Below are positions 45,947 to 55,335 of a DNA stretch of 64,000 nucleotides, piece after piece. The notes beneath the pieces were generated by a model. It searched no databases, was not told the origin of the DNA, and saw only the letters and a list, made by a program, of their open reading frames with translations. The first letter of the stretch is position 1. Each line of letters begins with the position of its first letter. The position numbers were made by a program, and so were the translations under genes. Source of the stretch: Verrucomicrobiota bacterium (GTDB lineage Bacteria > Verrucomicrobiota > Verrucomicrobiia > Verrucomicrobiales > Verrucomicrobiaceae); assembly GCA_025360015.1 (NCBI GenBank), contig JANYCZ010000011.1:217322-281321 (forward strand), given 5' to 3'.

Positions 45947-47128
45947 TCATTCAATGCACGCAGCCACAATCATATTGACTGCTGAGGCACTGGTCATGAT
46001 CTGCTCAGGCAGGCTCCTTTTCTTCCACCAGATCGAGGCTTCCCCTTCAGCCGGGCCGGACCACGAGCCGCCGAAAAAGCCCGCCGGTGTGCGGGCTTTG
46101 GAGAAAATGCTGTCAGCGGTCTTTCGCAGTGCAGTGCGCAGCCCGCTGTCTGCCCCTGGCAGACTCAAAATCTCGCGCGCCCAGTTGCCGGCAAAGACCC
46201 CGTTGGTCCAGGCGTCACGATCATCGATGAAAACACCCTCCGCCGTGGTCAGATATTTGAGCAGGCCTGTGGCGTTGCGCAGTGCGCGTTCGCGATATTT
46301 GTCGTCATGGGTTGAACGGAAGAGCCTCGCATGAATTACGCCCATCGCCATATTGCCGCCCAGGAAGACCACGCTGCCAGCCTCGTGAATGTCCTTCGGA
46401 CGATTCTTGCCGGTTGGGCCGGCGGCAGCGTATTCGCACCAGTAGAGGCCGTCCTCGCGCAGCAGATGCGTTTCCATCCAGGCGTAGCATTTGAGCGCCT
46501 GCTCATGGAAGTACTCATCGCCCGTGAGTTCGTGGATTTTCAGCGCCGCCAGCACCAGTGCGGTTTGATACAGTGATTTTCTCTCGTGTTTATCGCTGTA
46601 CCACAGGCCGCCACCCAGCTGGTCGTCCAGCCAGTGATCGAATGAAGCACGGACCAGTCCACGTGCACGTGCCAGGGCATCAGCGTCACCCGTGGCATGA
46701 TGGGCGGCCAGGTACATCAGAGCAGACCACCCAGCATCATCCGCCGCCCAGTTGATGCCCGAGGCCTGGCCGCAGGCTTCCAGTTGCGCAACTGAAAACA
46801 TCTTCTTGGTGTAGTTCCAGTCTGCCCGCAGGCGCTGCAGGAGTGTTGCATCTCCGGTCACCTGCCAGAGATTTTCCAGTGTGATATACAGCATGGCCCT
46901 TTCCCACAAGATGCCGCGCTCATGCTTTGGTGATGATATGGGCAGACCATGGGATGTTCCCGCGATGTGCCCTTCATCAGGGCTGCCTGCCCAAAAATGC
47001 TTCAGCACATCACCCACAGCGGAAACCGCCTGTTCGCGATAGCGCGGAGGGGCTGTATCCGCAGCCGATACTGAAAGCAGCGACATTCCTGTGATCAAGC
47101 AGAGCAGCAAATGGGACAAAGCGCGCAT
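45947..47128 (-). CDS. Secreted GH76-like (alpha-1,6-mannanase family) protein
   Basis: 393 residues with a signal peptide (MRALSHLLLCLITGMSLLSVSA). The fold is (alpha/alpha)6: NWAADDAGWSALMYLAAHHATGD has the paired Asp expected at the GH76 catalytic site, DDQLGGGLWYSDKHERKSLY and KIHELTGDEYFHEQALKCYAWM match the later helices. It may hydrolyse alpha-1,6-mannan or act on another glycan; related fold families include GH88/GH105. The ATG at 47128 is preferred over an upstream TTG. It sits between the beta-lactamase-like gene and the esterase. Confidence 0.7.
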   Translation of the reverse strand: MRALSHLLLCLITGMSLLSVSAADTAPPRYREQAVSAVGDVLKHFWAGSPDEGHIAGTSHGLPISSPKHERGILWERAMLYITLENLWQVTGDATLLQRLRADWNYTKKMFSVAQLEACGQASGINWAADDAGWSALMYLAAHHATGDADALARARGLVRASFDHWLDDQLGGGLWYSDKHERKSLYQTALVLAALKIHELTGDEYFHEQALKCYAWMETHLLREDGLYWCEYAAAGPTGKNRPKDIHEAGSVVFLGGNMAMGVIHARLFRSTHDDKYRERALRNATGLLKYLTTAEGVFIDDRDAWTNGVFAGNWAREILSLPGADSGLRTALRKTADSIFSKARTPAGFFGGSWSGPAEGEASIWWKKRSLPEQIMTSASAVNMIVAACIE

Positions 47129-47300
47129 GATTCGTTGGTTCAAGACTTCTTGATGGGTCGATCCAATGTTTTCAGCAGCACATCATTTGGCCCGCAGTTT
47201 TGTTCACCTTCGTATTGCGTTTCATTCTTCCGCCACTTTTTGCGGATCCTCGGGAATGGCCTCCATGTCATTCGTGTCCGCGACCCACCGTGCCTGTGAT

Positions 47301-48530
47301 TTAGGGTTTTGATTTTCCATAAGCTGTGACAGCGGCTTTCATGAACCCACCGTACATGATCTTCTGCTCCTCACCGGTCATGTCAAAGCGCTCGACCAAA
47401 ACTACCATGACGAGCTCATTGTTCGGATCGATCCACATGGCAGTGCGCCGAGCTCCGCGATGCCCGAAACTGCCCACGCTGGGGCCTTCGTCATCCTTGA
47501 GCTTGATCGAGAAGCCTACACCATACGCCGAATCTGGGCTCACAGGCACAGCTCCCGTTTGAATGGTGGACATTTGCTTCACAGCCGGTTCGGAGAGGTA
47601 ACGTTTGCCATCCAGCGCACCGCCATTGAGCAGCATGCGGCAGAAGGTGCCCACGTCGGCCGCAGTGGAGAAGAAACCACCGGCTGGTTCGCCATAGTGC
47701 TTGGCGTAGCTGAAGGCCACCCCTGCGCCCATGTCAGCGGTGACCGCACGTGGCACGTGAACGCCTTCACTCCATTTGTCGATGATGCGCTGCTCGGCAT
47801 CCTTGTCCTGCTTGATCTCTTCGAGTGCTGTCTTGTCCGCAGTGAAGCGGGCGGTGTGCGCCAGACGTGAGGCCTGCTCTTCGTTCGGCCAGAAGGTGGT
47901 GTCCTTCATGTCGAGTGGGTCAAAGAGGCGCTTCTGCATGAAATCAGCGTAGCTCATGCCGCTCACCACTTCGATGATACGCCCGCCGGTATCGATGCCG
48001 CAGTTGTTGTATTCGTATTTGGTGCCTGGCTCCTGGCTAAGAGGGTAAGAGGCGAACAAGTCCACGTTTTCCTTCAATAACTGCGTCATCTTCAGCCCCT
48101 TTTCACTCGCGAGGACCAGGCCGCTGGTATGGCACATCACCTCACGCACGGTGATCGGGTGCTTCGGCGGGTGCAGGATACCATCCGCATCTTTGATCTG
48201 CTGGCCTTTGAATTCTGGCAGATATTTTTCCACTGGATCATCCAAGCTCACCTTGCCTTCATCGACGAGCATCATGAGAGCTGTGCCGGTGAGCGATTTG
48301 CTCATGGATGCGATCCAAAACAACGCGTCTTTGCGCATGGGAGTCTTGTTCGCTAGACTCGCATAGCCCGCCGCTTCGAGATCGAGCACTTTGTCCTTGC
48401 TGGCGACCAGCGTGACGACACCTGCGGCAATGTGTTTGTCCAAGAATGACTGCAAGACAGGCTGGATCGGACTCTCGGCATGAGATAGCGATGCAAGAGC
48501 GAGGAAGCTGAAAAAGACGGAGGGTTTCAT
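47301..48530 (-). CDS. Secreted serine beta-lactamase-fold hydrolase
   Basis: 409 residues with a signal peptide (MKPSVFFSFLALASLSHAES). The class C/esterase-type triad is visible: SxxK in IASMSKSLTG, YxN in YEYNNCGID and the third motif in GHRGARR. Such proteins act as esterases or D-amino-acid peptidases more often than as true beta-lactamases. It starts 11 bases after the end of the chitobiase-domain gene and is probably in one transcript with it. The start at 48530 is fixed by the signal peptide. Confidence 0.85.
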   Translation of the reverse strand: MKPSVFFSFLALASLSHAESPIQPVLQSFLDKHIAAGVVTLVASKDKVLDLEAAGYASLANKTPMRKDALFWIASMSKSLTGTALMMLVDEGKVSLDDPVEKYLPEFKGQQIKDADGILHPPKHPITVREVMCHTSGLVLASEKGLKMTQLLKENVDLFASYPLSQEPGTKYEYNNCGIDTGGRIIEVVSGMSYADFMQKRLFDPLDMKDTTFWPNEEQASRLAHTARFTADKTALEEIKQDKDAEQRIIDKWSEGVHVPRAVTADMGAGVAFSYAKHYGEPAGGFFSTAADVGTFCRMLLNGGALDGKRYLSEPAVKQMSTIQTGAVPVSPDSAYGVGFSIKLKDDEGPSVGSFGHRGARRTAMWIDPNNELVMVVLVERFDMTGEEQKIMYGGFMKAAVTAYGKSKP

Positions 48531-48541
48531 GCGGGTGAAAT

Positions 48542-50335
48542 CTACTGTGAGGAAACTGCGCTGTCGGCCATGCCGCTTTTGTAAGCAATAGCTTGGACCT
48601 GGATGCCGGGCTGAACGCTGATCGCGCCGCAATAAACGTAGCCGCAGGTGCGTGTCGGCGGGGTGCCATCGAGCGTGTAGCGGAACCATGCACCCGGAGT
48701 TGAGGACTTGAGCGCGATGGTCTTGCCGTCGTTGCTGAACTGCGGTTTGCCACAGGATTCTTTGCCTTCTTCATAGAGGCCGCAGTCGGGGTAGTTCTTC
48801 ACCACGTCCCAGGCGAGGCGTTCCACGATGCGCGCCTGTTCAGGCGTGAACGTGGTCTCAATGGCCTGTGTTTTGCCTTCCGGTGCCTCGCGGTAGAACG
48901 CAGAATACCAAGTAAGATCGACAAGATATGCGCCATTGGCAGAACTGTGGATCGGGCTGTCGGCAGGATGCACCTGGTCACTGAACAACAGGGGATAGAA
49001 GGAGCCGGGCTTCACGCCGGGAAACTGGCCGTGGTCGATCATGTTTTTGATCCAGCCCATCGCCAGCGCGCTCGGAATGATATGTGCGGGTTTGCCTTCA
49101 TGCAGTTGCTCGCCGAGCCGGTGTTGCAGTTCCTCGACATAAAGCAGCATGGCGCTCATCGACTCCTCCCAGGTTAATGCAGGGAAGGTCTTCTTCATTT
49201 GAAAGCTCGGCACCGTGCCGCTGTCGCTGGGTCGTGCGCGCTTCATCTCTACCCACTCGCAGTAGAGCCAAGGCTGCAGGTTCGGTGACTTCTCGCGGAA
49301 TTTGCGGATGAAGCTGATCTCTGCAGCGATCTCCTTGTCCAGATCGAAGTCTCGTGGCTGGAGTGTGATGAGGTCCACCTTGCCAACTTTTTCCCAGTAT
49401 TCGTCCCATGTCTGCGTGCCACGCTTCTGTGCCTGCGTCTCCTTTGCATTGGCCATCTTGTCGTTCTTATAGTCACCGGTCGCGACAGCCCAGTTCTCGC
49501 GCGTGAGTGAGCCGGGGCGCAGAAACGATTCCTGATGGTGTGCATAGCCTGCCGTGCGTGCATAGCGCCAGAAGCTGCCGCAGGTGCCGGTGAGGCTGTT
49601 GCCGATGTGCGCGGTGAAGAGGCCCGGTTTGGTCTGATCTTTCAGCAAGTACGTGACTGCCACAGGCAGGCTGGATGCGGGGCGGTCTGCTGCTATCGTG
49701 ATGGCGGTGATCGTCGTGTTTTTTTCGACATGAATGGGCTTTATGTAGGTCTCCCCATGGTCCGCCGTGGGCGTGCTGCCATCGAGGGTGTAGCGAATGG
49801 TGGTGTCACGCGGGCCGCTGAGTGTGACGGCGGTTGGCTGTGTCAAATCACTGCCTGCTGGAGCAAACGCTGGCCGGTTGGGTGTGGCTGTATCAAAGAC
49901 ATCGAAGCCGATGGCGCTGTCGTTTACTGCGTCTTTGCTCTCGACAAACGGCGCGAACTTGGAGCCCTTGCTGTCGCTCGCAAGGAGACGGTCATTGGCG
50001 TAAACCTCCGCCTTGCCCATCTTCGCCGTTGAGCCTGTAGGCATCGAGAGCCGCAACCAGCGGTAGAGCTTGGCGTTGTCAAACTTTACCTCTGCCCAGG
50101 TCTTCGCAGCGGGTGCGTCTGTGATCGTTGCGAGCGTGACGTAGCCTTCAGTGCGCGAAGTGTTGGAGCCTTCCAGCCTGGCTCCGACCATGGCCTGCTC
50201 GCTTCCAGGCGACGGCTCAAAGCGCAGGCGATTGCAGGCAGGGAGAGGTTTGTCTGCGGCATGCGCAGCGGTGGTCAGCCAGATTGAGATGAACAGGGAG
50301 ACGCCTCCCAGAAGATTACGTGGGTTGGTATTCAT
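48542..50335 (-). CDS. Secreted chitobiase-domain/SGNH-like multidomain protein
   Basis: 597 residues with a signal peptide (MNTNPRNLLGGVSLFISIW to about residue 27). Domains in order: an N-terminal F5/8-like beta sandwich (about 30-125), a CHB_HEX_C chitobiase-type domain (about 155-235, IRYTLDGSTPTADHGETY), an SGNH-like region starting TAHIGNSLTGTCGSFWRY and ending FSDQVHPADSPIHSS (the Asp-x-x-His block), and a second CHB_HEX_C domain (about 545-590, FRYTLDGTPPTRTCGY). The layout suggests a secreted glycan esterase carrying carbohydrate-binding modules. It follows the sugar isomerase gene by 26 bases. Confidence 0.78.
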   Translation of the reverse strand: MNTNPRNLLGGVSLFISIWLTTAAHAADKPLPACNRLRFEPSPGSEQAMVGARLEGSNTSRTEGYVTLATITDAPAAKTWAEVKFDNAKLYRWLRLSMPTGSTAKMGKAEVYANDRLLASDSKGSKFAPFVESKDAVNDSAIGFDVFDTATPNRPAFAPAGSDLTQPTAVTLSGPRDTTIRYTLDGSTPTADHGETYIKPIHVEKNTTITAITIAADRPASSLPVAVTYLLKDQTKPGLFTAHIGNSLTGTCGSFWRYARTAGYAHHQESFLRPGSLTRENWAVATGDYKNDKMANAKETQAQKRGTQTWDEYWEKVGKVDLITLQPRDFDLDKEIAAEISFIRKFREKSPNLQPWLYCEWVEMKRARPSDSGTVPSFQMKKTFPALTWEESMSAMLLYVEELQHRLGEQLHEGKPAHIIPSALAMGWIKNMIDHGQFPGVKPGSFYPLLFSDQVHPADSPIHSSANGAYLVDLTWYSAFYREAPEGKTQAIETTFTPEQARIVERLAWDVVKNYPDCGLYEEGKESCGKPQFSNDGKTIALKSSTPGAWFRYTLDGTPPTRTCGYVYCGAISVQPGIQVQAIAYKSGMADSAVSSQ

Positions 50336-50361
50336 AACAGAATTGTGGTTTGGAGGATCGC

Positions 50362-51249
50362 TTACTGCGGCCAGTAGATGGCGATCTTCTTTTTCAAGAA
50401 CTCCACACTGCGGGCGAGCTGCTCCATGCCATCCACACCGTCCTCGATGCTGATCCAGCCGTCGAATCCCTTGCTCTTCAGCTCAGTGAAGATGGCGTCG
50501 TAGTCGTTGAGGCCTTTGCCAATCTCGCCGTGGCGCAGGCGCTTCGCATAGCCCTGAGCACCGCCTTCTTCTTTGCGCAGGTCTTCGATGGTGCCCTCGG
50601 CAAGATAGCGGTCACTGGCGTGCATGGTGACGACGCGATGTGAGACGCGCTTCAGCAGCTCAATCGGGTCCTCTCCCGCGAGGTAGGTGTTGGAGGGATC
50701 ATAGTTCACCCCAAAATTTGGGTGATTCACTGCATCGACCAATTTGCAGAAGACGTCCATTTTCTGCGCGAATTCGGGGTAGTCCCAGAAGTCGTCCTTG
50801 TAGTGGTTTTCGATGATCAGTGTGATGTCGCGCTCCTGCGCATACGGCAGGCAGGCGTAGATGGAATCTGCGGCCAGTTTGACACCTTCATCCAGCGTCA
50901 ATTCAGGGCGCCGTTGTCCGCTGAGCACGCGGCAGTACGATCCGCCGAGCGTGTGCGTCATGTCGATCCAGTGTTTCTGCTTCGCGATCTCCCTGTCGCG
51001 GAAAGCAGCGTCCGGATGGGTGAAGTCGGGCGAGCAGCACATCATCGGGATCGTCTTGCCCGCGTCTTCGACTTCCTTGCGGAAGCGCGGCCAGTTGCTC
51101 TCATTGGCCATCTCCAGAAAGCCTGCGTACCATTCGAGGCCCTGCACATCGAGCTTGGAGGCGAGTTGAATCCATTCGGACACGGTCATGGTTCCTTCTT
51201 TGCAGAGAGCGTGCATGAAGGCTTTGGGGAAGGCGGCGAGTTTTGGCAT
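50362..51249 (-). CDS. Sugar phosphate isomerase/epimerase (xylose isomerase-like TIM barrel)
   Basis: 295 residues, cytoplasmic (no signal), with the AP-endonuclease-2 metal site: GLEWYAGF, LIIENHYKDDF, FGVNYDPSNTYLAG, VTMHASDRYL and GWISIEDGVDG. Family members isomerise or epimerise ketoses and inositol derivatives. It starts 5 bases after the SDR gene ends and so belongs to the SDR/FAD-oxidoreductase transcript. With them it may form a short pathway in which a polyol or sugar is oxidised and epimerised; this is inference. The ATG at 51249 is chosen by position of the first strand. Confidence 0.82.
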   Translation of the reverse strand: MPKLAAFPKAFMHALCKEGTMTVSEWIQLASKLDVQGLEWYAGFLEMANESNWPRFRKEVEDAGKTIPMMCCSPDFTHPDAAFRDREIAKQKHWIDMTHTLGGSYCRVLSGQRRPELTLDEGVKLAADSIYACLPYAQERDITLIIENHYKDDFWDYPEFAQKMDVFCKLVDAVNHPNFGVNYDPSNTYLAGEDPIELLKRVSHRVVTMHASDRYLAEGTIEDLRKEEGGAQGYAKRLRHGEIGKGLNDYDAIFTELKSKGFDGWISIEDGVDGMEQLARSVEFLKKKIAIYWPQ

Positions 51250-51254
51250 GGTCG

Positions 51255-52055
51255 TTATTTGGAAGGAATGGTGGAGGTGTCTTTCGGTGGATTGCGGCCG
51301 ATGAAGGGGTGCTGCTCCAGATCGAACACCTGGCCGCTGATGGGGCCGCATTCATCGGCCAGCAGCCAGGCGGCGCAGGCGGCGATCTCGTCGGGCCAGA
51401 GGATGCGACCAGCGGGGGCATAGACCTTGGGCAGGTCGGCGTACCAGTCTTCGCGGAGCCCGTGCTCGCGTTTGCGCTTGGCTTCGTTTTCCGTGAGCAC
51501 CCAGCCGGGATTGATCTGGTTCACCCGCACGCCGTCTTCGCGCATGAGCGTGTCACCGAGATTGCGAGTCAGGGTCATGAGCGCCCCCTTGCTGACGCTA
51601 TAAGGCATGAGGTTGGGCTCGCCGCTGTAGGCATTGACACTGCCGATGTTGATGATGCTGCCATGCGTTGCACTCAGATGCGGCAGGGCGGCCTTGATGA
51701 TGAGGTAGGGGACGACGCAATTGATCTCCAGCATGCGGCGGAACCACGCACCATCCGTGGTCTGGATGTTGCCCGTGCCCACCTGTGCTGCGTTATTGAC
51801 CACGGCATCGATTTTGCCGAAGGCCTTGATGGCCTGCTCCACCAGCAGTTCTGGGGCGCCTTCGTCAGCGAGATCCTTGATGACGAGCGTGGCATTCTCC
51901 GCGCCGAGTTCAGTGACGGTTTGCTCACCCAGGTCCTGCTCCAAACCATGAATGAGCACGCGTGCTCCTTCGGCGACGCAACGCTTTGCAATGGCTTTAC
52001 CGATGCCGGTGACGCTGCCGGTGACGATGATGACTTTGTTTTCGAGGCGGGGCAT
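51255..52055 (-). CDS. Short-chain dehydrogenase/reductase (SDR)
   Basis: 266 residues of classical SDR. Cofactor motif TGxxxGxG is VTGSVTGIGKAIA, NAAQ in VVNNAAQVG, the catalytic Ser in IINIGSVNAYSG and YxxxK in MPYSVSKGALM. The absence of a basic residue at the end of beta 2 favours neither NAD nor NADP clearly. It is expected to oxidise a sugar, polyol or sugar acid. It sits between the FAD oxidoreductase and the sugar isomerase with gaps of 4 and 5 bases, so the three are surely one transcript. Confidence 0.88.
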   Translation of the reverse strand: MPRLENKVIIVTGSVTGIGKAIAKRCVAEGARVLIHGLEQDLGEQTVTELGAENATLVIKDLADEGAPELLVEQAIKAFGKIDAVVNNAAQVGTGNIQTTDGAWFRRMLEINCVVPYLIIKAALPHLSATHGSIINIGSVNAYSGEPNLMPYSVSKGALMTLTRNLGDTLMREDGVRVNQINPGWVLTENEAKRKREHGLREDWYADLPKVYAPAGRILWPDEIAACAAWLLADECGPISGQVFDLEQHPFIGRNPPKDTSTIPSK

Positions 52056-52059
52056 GTTT

Positions 52060-53457
52060 TTAGGATTCAGTGAAAGGGCCGGAGTTTTGCTGGGAGAGGG
52101 CTTCACGCACGCGCTGACCATTCAGCGAGGCGACGGGGGTTTTCTGCTTCAAACTCATCGCTGCGGCACAACCAGCCGCCTCGCCAAGTGCCATGGCGGT
52201 GACGGTCACGCGAGTGGAAGCATGGGCACCACGCGTGGCGCTGTGGCAACGGCCAGCGACGAGCAGGTTTTCGATCTGCTGCGGCACGAGCGAGCGATAT
52301 GGGATGTCGTAAGGACCAGGCTGCACCTTCTTGGGATCGAAGTCATTGGCGCTGCCGATGACGGTCTTGTTGGGATGCAGATCGAGATACCAGCAGCCAG
52401 TGGCGATGGCATCGTCAAAGCGGCGGCCCTGCATGATTTCCTTTTCGTTAAGGATGTGCTGGCCTATAAGACGGCGAGATTCACGCACACCGATCCACGG
52501 ATAGGCCTCGAGAAAGTAAGAGTCCGCAAAGGCGGGGATGTCGCGCTTCCAGCCACGGTGCATGGCCAGTGCATCAGCCCGGCCCTGCATCTCCGCGCGG
52601 CTCAGATCCGCAGCGTCAGTGGGATTCGCAGGCACACGCACGCCATGGATATAAACCTCGTCGTTGGAATACATGAACATCACGCCAGGGCCGTAGAAGT
52701 GTGGCAGTTCACCCAGTTCCTGCGCTTTCACGAGGGACGCGCGGCAGAGCTTGCTGATGTCTGGTACACGCTGGACTTTGCCGATGCGGAAATGGAGCGT
52801 CAGGGGCTGCACTTCGGCGCTTTGTTCGGTGGGTGCACCTGCGCGGGCGGCCACATCGGCATCGCCGGTGCAGTCGATCACCACCTTGGGCTTGATGCGG
52901 ACAAGTCCGTCCTTGTTGGCGATCACCACCGAGGTCACGCGGCCGTTCGCAGACTCCGCATCACACACAAAGGAATTGAACAGCACGGTCAGCTTGTCAC
53001 CGCAGGCTTGCAGTTCGCGGTCCAGCAGCACTTTGAATTCAAAGGTGTTTGGGATTGTGGGGTTGTGCGGTTTGATCTCCTGCGCATCCGCCTTGCACAC
53101 GCCCGTCTTTGCCAGCAGTTCCAGCGCAATGCCGCGCACGACCACTCGATGCGTCTTGATGTCCGCAATACCGTCGAAGTAAGGCAGGCCCACGCTGGTG
53201 ATGATGCCGCCTGCAAACGGGGCCTTTTCCACCAGCAGCGTCTTCGCGCCATTGCGTGCGGCACTCAGTGCCGCCGCAGTGCCTGCGCAGCCACCGCCGC
53301 ATACCAGCACATCTGTTTCGATCTCACGCATTGGCGCCCTCATGAACACCTGATCCGCCGCCATAGCAGATGCCATGGGGGCTCCCACCGCAACGGCAGA
53401 CGCCTTCACGAAGGCACGCCGCGTACGCTGGTCACTGCTGGTTGGGTTGGAATTCAT
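52060..53457 (-). CDS. Tat-exported FAD-dependent oxidoreductase
   Basis: 465 residues. A twin-arginine signal (RTRRAFVKASAVAVGAP) is followed by the FAD-binding DVLVCGGGCAGTAAALSAA (GxGxxG-type Rossmann). The downstream DCTGDADVAARAG and VAGRCHSATRGAHASTR fit the FAD_oxidored family (PF12831-type), common in saccharolytic clusters of Planctomycetes and Verrucomicrobia. It is probably a periplasmic sugar or polyol oxidoreductase with an unknown acceptor. It is the first gene of the second part of the block, after a terminator at 53558-53585, so a promoter should lie just upstream of 53457. Confidence 0.83.
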   Translation of the reverse strand: MNSNPTSSDQRTRRAFVKASAVAVGAPMASAMAADQVFMRAPMREIETDVLVCGGGCAGTAAALSAARNGAKTLLVEKAPFAGGIITSVGLPYFDGIADIKTHRVVVRGIALELLAKTGVCKADAQEIKPHNPTIPNTFEFKVLLDRELQACGDKLTVLFNSFVCDAESANGRVTSVVIANKDGLVRIKPKVVIDCTGDADVAARAGAPTEQSAEVQPLTLHFRIGKVQRVPDISKLCRASLVKAQELGELPHFYGPGVMFMYSNDEVYIHGVRVPANPTDAADLSRAEMQGRADALAMHRGWKRDIPAFADSYFLEAYPWIGVRESRRLIGQHILNEKEIMQGRRFDDAIATGCWYLDLHPNKTVIGSANDFDPKKVQPGPYDIPYRSLVPQQIENLLVAGRCHSATRGAHASTRVTVTAMALGEAAGCAAAMSLKQKTPVASLNGQRVREALSQQNSGPFTES

Positions 53458-53557
53458 GACTGTGAGCATAACGGGGGCACGCAGCGCAGTTCCACGACAA
53501 AGTCTGTGCGAAATGCGCCAGTGCTGCAAGGGGAGACATCAGGGTCCAGATGCAAAG

Positions 53558-53585
53558 ACGCCGAGGCGAATGCCAGCCTCGGCGT
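53558..53585 (-). terminator. Terminator between the beta-sandwich and FAD oxidoreductase genes
   Basis: A perfect 10-bp stem ACGCCGAGGC / GCCTCGGCGT with an 8-base loop follows the stop of the gene ending at 53624. On the minus strand only a short T run (CTTTG) follows, so termination may be partial. It divides the cluster into an upstream and a downstream transcript. Confidence 0.6.
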
Positions 53586-53623
53586 TAAATGGATCAAAAT
53601 GGGAGAGGGCGAGACTCGTCCGA

Positions 53624-54301
53624 TTACTTCGCCACGCCCTTGATGCTGAAGTCGTCGTAGTTCACATCAATGCGGTTTGTGGTGATGCTCACGACCGTCT
53701 TGTGGTCATGCGCCACTCCGGCGGACTGGAAGCTGCCGATGACCTTGCCGTCGATGCTGGTTTCGACCACGTCGCCCTGGGTGCGCACGGTGAGAGTGTG
53801 CCACTCTTTGAGCGACACCGTGGTGGGCATCGACTTCGTCCACTTGAGCATGTTGGTCTTGTCCTCGGCGGTCAGCGTAGGTGGCACCGTCTTCTTGCGC
53901 GCATAGATGTCGTTGTTGAAGGTGCCAGCCTTGGCATCGGCAACGACGACTGCCTTCGGATTCACCGAGATGCTGCAAATGTGCCCAGCGTGCGAGCCTT
54001 TGTAGTCCTTGTCATCGAGCCAGATGTTGAAGCCCTTTGCCTGATCGCTGACAAACTGGAACTTCACAGACACTTCGAGGTCAGTCTCAGGGGCGATTTT
54101 GATCACATCCACCGCCGCATGATCCGACTCTGGCGCAGTGATGCCGACCAGCACGCCGTCTTTCACCACGCTGGAACTCTTGTAATGGCTCCAGGCTTTG
54201 CCGAAACCATCGGCGGAGAAGTCATCCGAGAAAATGACGCGTGGATAATCAAGGGCAAGCGCGGTGGTTGAAAGCAGGGCGAGGCAGAGAAGGGATTTCA
54301 T
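53624..54301 (-). CDS. Secreted beta-sandwich (DUF1080/LamG-like) protein
   Basis: 225 residues with a signal peptide (MKSLLCLALLSTTALA). The mature domain begins RVIFSDDFSADGFGKAWSHY and has GFNIWLDDKDYKGSHAGHIC, KEWHTLTVRTQGDVVETSID and VNYDDFSIKG, matching concanavalin-like sandwiches of the DUF1080/3-keto-disaccharide hydrolase type. It may bind or hydrolyse a sugar; no catalytic residues can be assigned. The ATG at 54301 is preferred over an upstream in-frame start because of the signal peptide. It lies 51 bases after the TIM-barrel-like gene. Confidence 0.75.
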   Translation of the reverse strand: MKSLLCLALLSTTALALDYPRVIFSDDFSADGFGKAWSHYKSSSVVKDGVLVGITAPESDHAAVDVIKIAPETDLEVSVKFQFVSDQAKGFNIWLDDKDYKGSHAGHICSISVNPKAVVVADAKAGTFNNDIYARKKTVPPTLTAEDKTNMLKWTKSMPTTVSLKEWHTLTVRTQGDVVETSIDGKVIGSFQSAGVAHDHKTVVSITTNRIDVNYDDFSIKGVAK

Positions 54302-54352
54302 GGCTATTAGTGGGATCAAAGAAGAACGGCTGTGCGCCGTGCATCACACAGG

Positions 54353-55303
54353 CTATTTGACGAACTTCTTCACAAAGTCCAGCACCGACCGGGTGAAGGT
54401 CCAGCTTGCCGTTTCGGGCAGGCATTGGGATGGCGCGCTCACCCAGCTCTCGATCACGATTTGATCCGGCCTGCCATCCACGGCGGCGTAGTCGTAGCCT
54501 TGCTGCATGATGGAGGTGTACCACGTGCTGTCGTCGGCAAAGCCGCGCTTCTGCATGGAAGGATAACCGGAGGCCCAGTAGATCAGGGAGAACGGCAGCT
54601 TCTTCTGGCGGCAAAAGAGCTCAAGCTGCCGCACTTCTTTCCATGAGCCCTTCTGCTGCACGTTGAAGCGCAGCCAGTCCACATCGAGGCGGTAGAAGTC
54701 GAGCCCTCGAACCTTCTTTTCGGCAAGCTGCTGTTGCAGGCCGTCGATCCACCTGCGGTGCTCTTCGAGGGTGAAAGAGGGGTAGGCTTCGATGTCTCCC
54801 ACCAGCATGTCTGGGAAATGCTGGCGCACGAGGGTGATGTAGGAGGCAGTTTCCTGCATTGCATACGCATCGCTTTGATGGATCTGCTCGCGGGCGCAGA
54901 CCAGCGGCTCGTCCATGGCGATGGCATAGAGGTTTGCGCCCAGGCTTTGCAGCCGCTCCCAGTTCTTGCGCTCGGCGTTGAAGCATTTCTCGCCGGTGGG
55001 TCCCCAGGGCTTCACCGCGCCGACCTCCATCGCGAGCTTGAGCTTCCACTCCTTCATCATGCCGAACCACTTGCGCAGTTCGTCATCTGTGAAATGGCGC
55101 TGCAAGTTCAGGTCGGTAATAAAGAGCACATCCGTGTGCGCCCGGGTTTCCTTCCATGCGTCCGGCTGCTCAAACAACTGGCGGAAGGCCAGGCATTTGT
55201 CCTGGCCTGGAGGGCTGATCCAGACTGAGGGCTTTGGCGTCTGGGCCGAAGCCATGCAGCCACATGCCAACAGCGCCAGAGCCGTCAGAAGTCGAATGCT
55301 CAT
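54353..55303 (-). CDS. Secreted TIM-barrel-like protein, function unknown
   Basis: 316 residues with a signal peptide/lipobox region (MSIRLLTALALLACGCMASAQ); the Cys-Gly-Cys could be lipidated. The mature part has LFITDLNLQRHF, LAMEVGAVKPWGP, LYAIAMDEPLVC and MLVGDIEAYPSF, spaced like strands of a (beta/alpha)8 barrel with two or three acidic residues that could be catalytic in a glycoside hydrolase. No family is recognised. It lies between the beta-sandwich gene and the zinc-type dehydrogenase, all on one strand. Confidence 0.7.
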   Translation of the reverse strand: MSIRLLTALALLACGCMASAQTPKPSVWISPPGQDKCLAFRQLFEQPDAWKETRAHTDVLFITDLNLQRHFTDDELRKWFGMMKEWKLKLAMEVGAVKPWGPTGEKCFNAERKNWERLQSLGANLYAIAMDEPLVCAREQIHQSDAYAMQETASYITLVRQHFPDMLVGDIEAYPSFTLEEHRRWIDGLQQQLAEKKVRGLDFYRLDVDWLRFNVQQKGSWKEVRQLELFCRQKKLPFSLIYWASGYPSMQKRGFADDSTWYTSIMQQGYDYAAVDGRPDQIVIESWVSAPSQCLPETASWTFTRSVLDFVKKFVK

Positions 55304-55335
55304 GCGATTCAAAAGGAATGGGGATGAACAGGTGT

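Noticed and set aside
51952..53643. A 563-codon plus-strand open frame
   Set aside because: Antisense to the FAD oxidoreductase and SDR genes, which carry intact family motifs; this frame has none.
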